A stretch of 5,544 nt of DNA from JAAYFT01 sp036562765 (lineage in GTDB: Bacteria; Bacillota; Clostridia; Tissierellales; Tissierellaceae). The stretch lies in NCBI GenBank assembly GCA_036562765.1, contig DATCJO010000110.1, positions 1 through 5,544 of the forward strand, given 5' to 3'. Within the stretch, counting starts at the first letter, position 1. Every line of letters begins with the position of its first letter. This document shows positions 1 to 4,977 of this stretch, in pieces. The translations under genes were made by a program, and so were the position numbers. Under the pieces are notes generated by a model. The model was not told where the DNA came from, searched no databases, and was given only the letters and a program-made list of their open reading frames with translations.

Positions 1-185
1 GTACCTGGCTGGGTTGTAACCTGAAAATATGTTTTAATTGCCAATAATTCTTCATTACACTTTATAATTAATTCTTCAAATAAATCGTCACTAACAGAAA
101 TACAATTATATTTTTCAGGTTCATAGTCACTATACCATTTGTTTTCTTCAAAAGAATCTATTATTCCAAACTCATGCTTTTCCAA
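1..185 (-). CDS. Hypothetical protein, C-terminus beyond window
   Basis: The family is not recognised. About 61 codons are open and run off the left edge of the window, so the C-terminus is missing. The visible product is acidic and soluble-looking, with a patch EENKWYSDYEPEKYNCISV and then a helix-like stretch DDLFEELIIKCNEELLAIK. There is no signal peptide or membrane segment. No ATG is in frame. The chosen start is TTG at 185-183, preceded by GGGAG at a 7-base distance. A second TTG at 203-201 with AGAGG upstream is possible. The frame stays open back to a TAG at 231-233 and reads YVLRGYTYLCGSNN there, which looks protein-like, so the original start may have been lost. It follows the VOC gene by about 60 bases on the same strand. 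Coding status is likely; the start and function are unknown. Confidence 0.55.
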   Translation of the reverse strand, partial: MEKHEFGIIDSFEENKWYSDYEPEKYNCISVSDDLFEELIIKCNEELLAIKTYFQVTTQPG

Positions 186-247
186 ATTATTACTCCCACA
201 CAAGTATGTATAACCTCTTAATACATATTTCTATAGAAAGTTTTGAC

Positions 248-634
248 CTAAATAATCTCTGAAAAAATTTCATGTATATTGCCATCTGGGTCTGCAAATA
301 ATGCTGTTCTTTGATTCCAGGGCATATCTTGAGGTTGATGAACAGGAGTTGCTCCCATCGTAACCAACTTTTCAAATGCTTCATCTACTTCATCAGGATT
401 TTCACATGGAAAAGCCAATTCAAAAGCCTGACCAACTACTTTTTTCCTATACTCATCACTATATGAATACATAACATTTCTCATACATATAGCAAATCTT
501 ACTCCATTATTTTCTAATTCAACATAATTGCCAAGGTCATTTTTAATTCTAAATCCAAGGACTTGATTATAAAAATTTCTCATCCTGTCAATTTCGTCTG
601 TCCAAATTGTAATAAGGTTAATCTCTGCTTTCAT
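248..634 (-). CDS. VOC family protein (glyoxalase/bleomycin resistance fold)
   Basis: This 128-aa protein has the usual length of a single-subunit vicinal-oxygen-chelate protein, a fold used by glyoxalases, dioxygenases and antibiotic-binding resistance proteins. The N-terminal half opens with a beta strand and the helix DEIDRMRNFYNQVLGF (residues 13-28). The second half ends in FADPDGNIHEIFSEI (113-127), the classic C-terminal VOC strand with acidic ligand position E122. The histidine expected in the first strand of metal-dependent glyoxalase I is absent (LITIWT), so a full glyoxalase I metal site is not evident and the substrate cannot be named. The start is ATG 634-632, with AAGGAG at 649-644 nine bases upstream; the frame stays open further upstream to 712, but that extension lacks family similarity. 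It lies 67 bases after the nucleotidyltransferase gene. The family call is firm; the role is unknown. Confidence 0.9.
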   Translation of the reverse strand: MKAEINLITIWTDEIDRMRNFYNQVLGFRIKNDLGNYVELENNGVRFAICMRNVMYSYSDEYRKKVVGQAFELAFPCENPDEVDEAFEKLVTMGATPVHQPQDMPWNQRTALFADPDGNIHEIFSEII

Positions 635-701
635 TATAGGTTTCTCCTTCTTAATTTCTCGCTTGTAGTTCGTAATATAAGTTCTATACAAAATGATTTT
701 A

Positions 702-1535
702 TTACTTAACAAGAAGGATTTCTGTTTCAGAAATAAGTTCCTTAAGCATATTTATCCCTTCTCTTGTAGTATCTCTATCAGCGGAAAGTAATGTAATAAT
801 CTTATCTATTCTATTTTTATAATCCCTGGGCTTTATAAAAAAGTCATCAATCATCCTGACCGCTTTTTTCTCATTAATGCAGTATTCTTCATTCAAAGCA
901 AATATAACTTGATTTAAGCAGGAAATACTTCTGAAATAATGTCCACATACATAATAAATATCATCCTTATCGACATTATCCTCAGCAAACATTAAGGAAA
1001 AGGAGGCCTCAAACATAAAATATTGAACTATTGCATCTTTTAAAGTTTGAGGATATGGCTTGGTTCTGGATTTAAACTCTGAAATTTTACCCATAGGGTC
1101 AACAAGTATTTTGCAAACAGAAACTTCGCCCATATACATTACATTAAGATAAGCATGGGGATGACCTGTTTGGTAATGAGCAGATACTTTTCCTGACAAA
1201 CAATCATCAATAACCTGAGACACCCTTTTTATGTCACGTAATATAAAGTCTACATGATATCCTTTAACAACAAGCCATCCGCCCGCATTTACCCAAGGTC
1301 CCCATCCACCTATTTGTGTAATTAAATTTTCTCTATGCTCATCATCTAGTTTTGAAGCAACCTTGCCTAATTCTCTGATATCAAAGCCCTCTGTTTCGTC
1401 ATAGTATATTCCGATATCTATGTCGGACTTTTCATGATTGGTACCTCTTGCTCTTGAGCCTCCTAAAACTATACCTATAATGCCTGGTATGCCTTCCAAT
1501 TCTCTGGTGATTTGATTCAAAATATTTTCTACCAT
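702..1535 (-). CDS. Nucleotidyltransferase domain protein
   Basis: This 277-aa protein has an N-terminal polymerase-beta-like nucleotidyltransferase domain. Motif GGSRARGT (residues 25-32) is followed by SDIDIGIYY (37-45), giving the GS...DxD signature with metal-binding D38 and D40. D96 in YHVDFIL fits the third catalytic aspartate. Such enzymes transfer a nucleotide, usually AMP, to a small molecule such as an aminoglycoside or lincosamide, or to a protein or RNA. The C-terminal half (about 150-277) is helical and resembles the helical accessory domain of these enzymes. All three acidic residues are present, so activity is plausible, but the substrate cannot be read from the sequence. The start is ATG 1535-1533 with GGAGGTG at 1552-1546 and a second GGAG closer by. 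It begins 31 bases after the methyltransferase stop, so translation from one transcript is likely. A resistance role is only a possibility; it does not match a resistance gene I can name. Confidence 0.88.
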   Translation of the reverse strand: MVENILNQITRELEGIPGIIGIVLGGSRARGTNHEKSDIDIGIYYDETEGFDIRELGKVASKLDDEHRENLITQIGGWGPWVNAGGWLVVKGYHVDFILRDIKRVSQVIDDCLSGKVSAHYQTGHPHAYLNVMYMGEVSVCKILVDPMGKISEFKSRTKPYPQTLKDAIVQYFMFEASFSLMFAEDNVDKDDIYYVCGHYFRSISCLNQVIFALNEEYCINEKKAVRMIDDFFIKPRDYKNRIDKIITLLSADRDTTREGINMLKELISETEILLVK

Positions 1536-1566
1536 CGCAGCACTCCACCTCCGCCTTCATTTTGTT

Positions 1567-2307
1567 CTAATATAACTTCTTTCTTGCTGACACAAGCAGC
1601 ATCATCGGCCGGCGCAGTTCATCCCGCATCCCAGGTACTGTGTTGAGCATATTTTCTGCAGGCTTTGGTTCGACAACACCTGTTATTTCAAAGCCTATTT
1701 TTATGAGACTGTTTAAGTATGTAGTAAGTGTCCGATGATATTTAATAACTTCCTCACCTAGAAATTTAGCATTGCGAATGCCTTCTGTGAAATAATGGTC
1801 AACTGGCCAATGCAGAATATTGCCCTTATCATCATAATACCAATCCTGAGGGCCTTGGGCAGTAAAAATGGGATGCTCTACAGAAAATATAAAATCTCCA
1901 CCCCTTGAAAGGCATTTATATACTCTATCTAAAACATCCTCAAAGGATTTAATATAGTGAAGCGCCAGGGAACTGATAACAACATCAAAGGATTCTTCAG
2001 GAAAATCTATGTCTTCTATTGGCATACAGATATACTCGATATTTCCACACTTTGTTTTACTCTTTGCTTCACTTAACATTTTTTGTGAAATATCAATTCC
2101 AATTACTGACCTGGCACCGTTCTCTACAGCATAGCGACAATGCCATCCAAACCCGCAGCCTAAATCCAAAACCCTTTTATCTTTGAAGTCAGGCAGCATA
2201 TTTTTCAGTTCATGCCACTCCCCCGCACCTTCAAGACCATTTTTCGACCTATCCATATTACTATATTTATTAAAAAAGGTGTCATCATCGTATTTGTTTT
2301 GTTTCAT
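1567..2307 (-). CDS. Class I SAM-dependent methyltransferase
   Basis: This 246-aa cytoplasmic enzyme has a Rossmann-like methyltransferase fold. SAM-binding motif I is VLDLGCGFG (residues 46-54). The acidic residue closing strand beta-2 is D72 (VIGIDIS). Motif post-I and the VVISSLALHYI stretch follow, then the helix-strand RVYKCLSRGGDFIFSVEHP typical of the Methyltransf_11/UbiE-like group. The C-terminal part (about 150-246) contains the substrate-recognition region and a final MMLLVSARK strand. The methyl acceptor is not identifiable; small-molecule O- or N-methylation is usual for this type. The start is ATG 2307-2305, with AAAGGGA about nine bases upstream. The gene follows the small membrane protein by 74 bases and precedes the nucleotidyltransferase by 31 bases. 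It appears intact, unlike the separate methyltransferase fragment at 2680-2895, which belongs to a different subgroup (NIGCGKGE). Confidence 0.92.
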   Translation of the reverse strand: MKQNKYDDDTFFNKYSNMDRSKNGLEGAGEWHELKNMLPDFKDKRVLDLGCGFGWHCRYAVENGARSVIGIDISQKMLSEAKSKTKCGNIEYICMPIEDIDFPEESFDVVISSLALHYIKSFEDVLDRVYKCLSRGGDFIFSVEHPIFTAQGPQDWYYDDKGNILHWPVDHYFTEGIRNAKFLGEEVIKYHRTLTTYLNSLIKIGFEITGVVEPKPAENMLNTVPGMRDELRRPMMLLVSARKKLY

Positions 2308-2377
2308 TATAAATTTCCCTTTCTATCTATTTGTTCTTCTTTTCATTTCAAGTTATATGCAAACAAAAACACCCTAT

Positions 2378-2383
2378 CCTCCT
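2378..2383 (-). promoter_or_regulatory. Orphan strong Shine-Dalgarno
   Basis: AGGAGG on the minus strand overlaps the TAG stop of the 104-aa membrane protein. Five bases after it is a GTG that opens only a nine-codon frame ending in TGA at 2343-2345. The methyltransferase that follows has its own ribosome site near 2316-2322. This site could be a leftover from a lost gene start, a short leader peptide, or chance. Confidence 0.3.
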
Positions 2384-2696
2384 ACTTTGACGTTTTGTCT
2401 CGATATGCAATCAGAGTAATTGCATTTAATATGATAGTAACAGTGAGAAGAATAATAGCGGCAAACGCCGCAGCACCAGTAGTGTCCATAAGAGCAGACC
2501 AGTCCTCAATCTTTACTAGATGGTAGCCATAAAGAATCTGTAAACATAGTGAAATAGCACAAGCGCTGATGCTCATAATAGAAAGAAAAGCCCAATTTCT
2601 GTTGCCCTGATTCTTATATCGCATAAGATTGACAACAGGAAGTATCCAGGCAACTACTCCAAGCACTAGGCTACCAAGATTAAGCAAACCAATCAT
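2382..2696 (-). CDS. Small three-helix membrane protein
   Basis: This 104-aa protein is mostly hydrophobic. Three membrane segments are visible: roughly residues 4-25 (ending ILPVVNL), 36-56 (rich in SISACAIS) and 74-98. A short polar loop RYKNQGNRN and a loop HLVKIEDWSALMDTTG separate them. It resembles a family of uncharacterised small membrane proteins of Bacillus and Clostridium; I recall no proven function, so none is given. The start is ATG 2696-2694, because AAGGGGG at 2710-2704 sits seven bases upstream. The frame remains open upstream to 2780, but that extension runs through the methyltransferase remnant and is not family-like. The ribosome site lies inside the end of that remnant's frame. 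Two cysteines (C46, C51) in the middle helix are notable but form no known motif. Confidence 0.8.
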   Translation of the reverse strand: MIGLLNLGSLVLGVVAWILPVVNLMRYKNQGNRNWAFLSIMSISACAISLCLQILYGYHLVKIEDWSALMDTTGAAAFAAIILLTVTIILNAITLIAYRDKTSK

Positions 2697-2895
2697 AACA
2701 TATCCCCCTTTTAGATTTTTTGGACAGCATAAATGAGAGTTCACCTTTACCGCAGCCGATGTTAAGGTAAGTATTAACATTATCTAAGATAAGTTTCATG
2801 AATTGTTTGAAATAACAGTTATTATGATTCCATTTCGGGTCATCAAGTTCTGGTATTTCATTAAAATCATTTTTCACAGCATTATAATTTTCCAT
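2680..2895 (-). pseudogene. Truncated class I methyltransferase, 5' fragment
   Basis: The 71-codon frame begins MENYNAVKNDFNEI and has a clear methyltransferase N-terminus: DPKWNHNNCYFKQFMKLI (residues 19-36), then SAM motif I NIGCGKGE (45-52) and LSKKSK (57-62). A full enzyme of this type would have about 140-200 further residues, starting with the beta-2 strand and its acidic residue. Instead, after residue 62-63 (about position 2710) the sequence becomes the ribosome site and start of the small membrane protein, read out of frame (GICYDWFA, stop 2680-2682). Everything after motif I is gone, so a working methyltransferase is not expected. The ATG at 2895-2893 lies four bases after the DUF6199-like gene and has no good Shine-Dalgarno. 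A deletion that joined this fragment to the next gene is the simplest reading. Confidence 0.8.
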
Positions 2896-2899
2896 ATAT

Positions 2900-3106
2900 T
2901 TATGGTAATAACAAAAAAACTATTATGCCGCCAACTCCAACAATTGAAAAAAAACCGCCTACAACACGAGTTATTTTTATATAAAAATCTGAAGGTTCTG
3001 CTGCGGCATATGATTTCCATGATTCTGTAATTTGCCACCATGTATCTGGACTAATCAACATGATAATCCCTATAATTAAAATAAAAATGCTCAACAATAT
3101 CATCAT
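2900..3106 (-). CDS. DUF6199-like small membrane protein
   Basis: This 68-aa protein has two membrane helices, about residues 3-18 and 48-67. Between them is a conserved-looking hydrophilic part: SPDTWWQITESWKS (19-32) and EPSDFYIKITR (37-47). This layout, with W-ITESWK followed by EPSD-YI--TR, matches the DUF6199 family of small Firmicute membrane proteins as I remember it; no function is established. The start is the first of two adjacent ATG codons (3106-3104), because AAGGAG at 3120-3115 lies eight bases upstream. An in-frame ATG at 3133-3131 would place this ribosome site inside the coding region and adds an unlikely MRNNEGEHY leader. It is the first gene after the 400-base intergenic stretch, so its promoter should lie in 3107-3250, but no strong consensus was found. 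Confidence 0.82.
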   Translation of the reverse strand: MMILLSIFILIIGIIMLISPDTWWQITESWKSYAAAEPSDFYIKITRVVGGFFSIVGVGGIIVFLLLP

Positions 3107-3198
3107 ATAATGTTCTCCTTCATTATTTCGCACTATAATACTATTATGACCTTAATATAACATAACTTCATTTTCAATTAAACAAGTTTTGCTCCTTT

Positions 3199-3230
3199 TG
3201 ATAGTATATTTTTTATGACAGTATATTTTT
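3199..3230. repeat. Short direct repeat pair (15 nt, 14 matching)
   Basis: TGATAGTATATTTTT at 3199-3213 is repeated as TGACAGTATATTTTT at 3216-3230, with start points 17 bases apart. It lies about 100 bases upstream of the DUF6199-like start. It could be a regulator site or a chance product of low-complexity AT sequence. Confidence 0.5.
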
Positions 3231-3312
3231 ATTTTTGTAATTATTCTTCTATCATTAAAAGAAAAGGGCTTTTAACCTTTAACTATAATTATGTGATTAA
3301 AATCTTAACATA

Positions 3313-3344
3313 ACTTTATTATCTATTTGATGTGACTTTATTAT
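3313..3344. repeat. Exact 10-nt direct repeat, 22-base period
   Basis: ACTTTATTAT occurs at 3313-3322 and again at 3335-3344. The 22-base period is close to two helical turns, which is compatible with tandem protein binding, but the sequence is simple enough to arise by chance. Confidence 0.4.
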
Positions 3345-3442
3345 TTTTAACACAAGTTTTTTATTCTCCACCCTTACCTCTTTACCCTTTTTAGAATAAA
3401 ACTTAATCCTAACTATGTATACACATAAAAATTCATGTCAAA

Positions 3443-3493
3443 CCCCCACACTCCTAAAACCCTTGTCCCTTCTCACCTTAACCCTATTTCCCC
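3443..3493 (-). other. G-run-rich segment (possible G-quadruplex)
   Basis: The minus strand carries five runs of three or more G in 51 bases: complements of 3490-3493, 3482-3484, 3467-3469, 3460-3462 and 3443-3447. Loops are about 5, 12, 4 and 12 bases, so two loops exceed the usual seven-base limit and folding is uncertain. The tract stands out in a very AT-rich neighbourhood and lies just beyond the MerR terminator. Confidence 0.4.
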
Positions 3494-3504
3494 AACTCTT
3501 TCCA

Positions 3505-3557
3505 GATAAAAACAAGTCACGGTTTTAATAAGGTTTTTACTCTTATTTTACCGTGAC
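3505..3557 (-). terminator. Rho-independent terminator of the MerR gene
   Basis: An inverted repeat pairs GTCACGGT (3516-3523) with ACCGTGAC (3550-3557), and an inner part AATAAG with CTTATT, leaving a short loop. On the minus strand the stem is followed by TTGTTTTTATC (3515-3505), a good uridine tract. It lies about 59 bases after the MerR stop codon and should end that transcript. The plus-strand side lacks an immediate T run. Confidence 0.85.
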
Positions 3558-3615
3558 CTTTACTAATTCTTTAATTTTTGATAAGTTTGTGTGGCATAAG
3601 ATTGCTATTGTACAA

Positions 3616-4500
3616 CTACACCTTATAAATATTATCAAATTGTGAATATTTATCTATAAATGCTTTATTTGCAGCCTGGAGTTTTCCAAAATACTCCCTA
3701 TATGAGTCGCTCAATATTTTTAAATTTTCAATAAATATATCGTAATATCCGCTCTCTTGCTGAAATTTCAATAATAATTGCTGTATTTTACAGACTGGTG
3801 ATTTTTTATATTCATCTGAGTTTCTGTATTCCAAATATTTTTCAATGTCTTCTTTATTTTCTTCTAAATACATATCTATATTGTTTACTGAATCTATTAT
3901 AGATGAATTAATTCTCTGCATATCTGCTTCTTCCATCTGTCCAAGACCCTGCTGCAAAAATTCTTCCAGTTCTTTGGGAAATTCTATTTCTTGAATTTCA
4001 TCCAAATAATCAACAATTTTATTATATGCCCTTTCTTTTTCCTCATTATCAATTCTCCCATTAAGAAACTGTCCAAAATGTACGCATAGATACATTCCAT
4101 AACCTCCTGGAAATGCTTGCAACAATTTCTCTTTAATTGTGAAATGCTTCTCAATGTCTTCTTCAATATAGGTAATTGCTTGCTCAATGTCATAATCTTT
4201 TATTAACTGTTCCAGGCATTTTTTCTTAGCCATTGATTTTTCAACTTCTAAATCCATTTTATATTTGCACTTTGCCAGAGCAGCGGCTTTATTTGTACTT
4301 GCAAGAATATCTTTGATTTCAGAAATACTGATGCCTAATTTCCTTAAAACTCCAATTTCTTTTAATACAGAAATATCTTCATCACTGTAATTCCGATAAC
4401 CATTATCCTCTACCCTTGGAGATATAAGTCCCTCCTGTTCATAACACTCAACTGCTTTCTTCGTCAATTTACATTCTCTACATACATCTTTAATTAACAT
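3616..4500 (-). CDS. MerR family transcriptional regulator
   Basis: This 294-aa DNA-binding protein has a typical MerR winged-helix N-terminus. The recognition part is LTKKAVECYEQEGLISP (residues 12-28), followed by the wing NGYRNYSDED (33-42) and the second helix pair VLRKLGISISEIKDIL (51-66). A lysine/glutamate-rich dimer helix spans about 75-118. The C-terminal domain (about 120-294) is helical, begins with AFPGGYGMYLCVHFGQFL (129-146), and is not TipAS or a known metal-binding tail. It probably senses a small molecule, identity unknown. The start is ATG 4500-4498 with GAGGTGAT at 4512-4505; an upstream in-frame ATG at 4533 falls inside the operator and is rejected. The promoter has the 19-bp spacer typical of MerR control, so autoregulation is expected. 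A terminator follows, so the gene is probably monocistronic. The neighbouring ATPase and remnants could have been former targets, but this is speculation. Confidence 0.93.
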   Translation of the reverse strand: MLIKDVCRECKLTKKAVECYEQEGLISPRVEDNGYRNYSDEDISVLKEIGVLRKLGISISEIKDILASTNKAAALAKCKYKMDLEVEKSMAKKKCLEQLIKDYDIEQAITYIEEDIEKHFTIKEKLLQAFPGGYGMYLCVHFGQFLNGRIDNEEKERAYNKIVDYLDEIQEIEFPKELEEFLQQGLGQMEEADMQRINSSIIDSVNNIDMYLEENKEDIEKYLEYRNSDEYKKSPVCKIQQLLLKFQQESGYYDIFIENLKILSDSYREYFGKLQAANKAFIDKYSQFDNIYKV

Positions 4501-4518
4501 TCTTATCACCTCGTAATT

Positions 4519-4549
4519 ATCATAGGCTAACACCTAAGGTGATAGTCAA
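4519..4549 (-). promoter_or_regulatory. MerR-type promoter with 19-bp spacer and operator
   Basis: On the minus strand the -35 is TTGACT (4549-4544) and the -10 is TATGAT (4524-4519), with a 19-base spacer (4525-4543). Inside the spacer is the perfect palindrome CACCTtAGGTG (4531-4541), extended imperfectly to ACTATCACCT/AGGTGTTAGC. The over-long spacer with a centred dyad is the hallmark of promoters that MerR-family proteins activate by twisting the DNA. The transcript should start near 4512, leaving only about a dozen bases of leader that begins at the Shine-Dalgarno. The regulator encoded just downstream is the obvious ligand. Confidence 0.9.
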
Positions 4550-4568
4550 TACCTATTTTGTATAAAGT

Positions 4569-4764
4569 TTAAAATGCTTCTTTTTCTTTTGACAGCGTTA
4601 AAACAACTATTTTCGGGATGATTGAAAAGCCTTTGTGGAATAATGCTGTTTCCAAGTCCCCTGCTTACAATCATAGTGCAGTTCCCTCTTTTGTATTCTC
4701 CTGATGTATATTCTGGGAAAAATCCCTGATTCGGCGCAATTAATCCTCTTATAATCTGGTTAAT
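4569..4764 (-). pseudogene. Metallophosphoesterase 3' remnant with frameshift
   Basis: The minus strand encodes the C-terminal end of a calcineurin-like metallophosphoesterase (YkuE-like group): NQ, then GLIAPNQGFFPEYTSGEY, then MIVSRGLGNSIIPQRLFNHPE. All of the N-terminal metal-binding motifs are missing. The frame opens only after a TAA at 4765-4767 and contains no suitable start. After HPE the frame breaks: dropping one base in the A run at 4611-4614 restores the expected tail IVVLTLSKEKEAF with a TAA at 4569-4571, whereas the uncorrected frame reads on through basic residues to a later stop. So this is both a 5' truncation and a frameshift. The family is recognised from the SRGLGNS and FNHPE signatures. 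It is not expected to be functional. Confidence 0.82.
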
Positions 4765-4785
4765 TTAACACCCTTTTTATCCTGT

Positions 4786-4977
4786 TTAAAAGTAAACAGC
4801 GCTTTTAGGACAACTTTTCACACATTCCATGCATAAAATGCACTCTGTTCCATTTTCCCTGCTTCTTTTGCTGTCTAAAATATCTACATTCATGGGACAT
4901 ACTCTTTTGCATTTTCCACAAGAAATACACCTCTTCACTGCTAAAAAGCAAATTCCCTGTTCCTTTGTTAGTGCTAT
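4786..4977 (-). pseudogene. [4Fe-4S] ferredoxin-like protein, 3' remnant
   Basis: About 63 codons encode two perfect CxxCxxCxxxCP cluster-binding motifs: CISCGKCKRVCP (cysteines at 4927, 4918, 4909 and 4897) and CILCMECVKSCP (4840, 4831, 4822 and 4810), ending SAVYF and TAA at 4788-4786. This is the C-terminal two-cluster domain seen in NapH-like and other 4Fe-4S proteins, which carry electrons. No ATG start with a ribosome site precedes it. The frame stays open upstream to 5049, overlapping the last 25 codons of the ATPase out of frame. A GTG at 4938-4936 just before the first cysteine has no good ribosome site. It probably lost its 5' part in a deletion that ended at the ATPase stop. A small translated ferredoxin cannot be fully excluded, because both cysteine sets are intact. 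Confidence 0.75.

Larger units (their letters stand above)
3107..3504. other. AT-rich intergenic region without a recognisable gene
   Basis: About 400 bases lie between the MerR terminator and the DUF6199-like gene. Reading all frames gave no protein-like segment of convincing length. It must contain the promoter for the left-hand gene run, but only weak candidates are visible on the minus strand: a perfect TTGACA at 3441-3436 has no good -10 at 16-18 bases, and a TTGTTT near 3185 pairs only with an imperfect -10. The region contains the palindrome ATAATAcTATTAT (3135-3147), two direct repeat pairs and a G-run-rich segment, listed separately. Confidence 0.6.

Noticed and set aside
190..384. 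64-codon minus-strand frame within the VOC gene
   Set aside because: It overlaps the conserved VOC C-terminus in another frame and has no family signal.
635..712. N-terminal extension of the VOC protein by 26 residues
   Set aside because: The extension is not family-like, overlaps the end of the nucleotidyltransferase gene, and contains the AAGGAG site that serves the internal ATG at 634.
2183..2526. Two plus-strand open frames
   Set aside because: They are antisense to the methyltransferase and the membrane protein, have no ribosome sites, and have hydrophobic low-complexity translations typical of shadows.
2803..3030. Plus-strand 75-codon open frame
   Set aside because: It is antisense to the DUF6199-like gene and the methyltransferase fragment and has no family signal.
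3416..3441. Promoter built on TTGACA at 3441-3436
   Set aside because: The -35 is perfect but no acceptable -10 lies at 16-18 bases; the nearest TATACA is only 14 bases away.
3516..3557. Inverted repeat as a recombination or attC-like site
   Set aside because: The stem is followed by a U tract and lies just after a gene end, so a terminator explains it fully; no integrase or cassette boundaries are seen.
3984..4193. Second minus-strand frame inside the MerR gene
   Set aside because: It is an out-of-frame shadow of a clearly coding regulator.
4501..4533. Longer MerR start at 4533
   Set aside because: It would lie inside the operator and upstream of the predicted transcript start, and the GAGGTGAT site fits the ATG at 4500.
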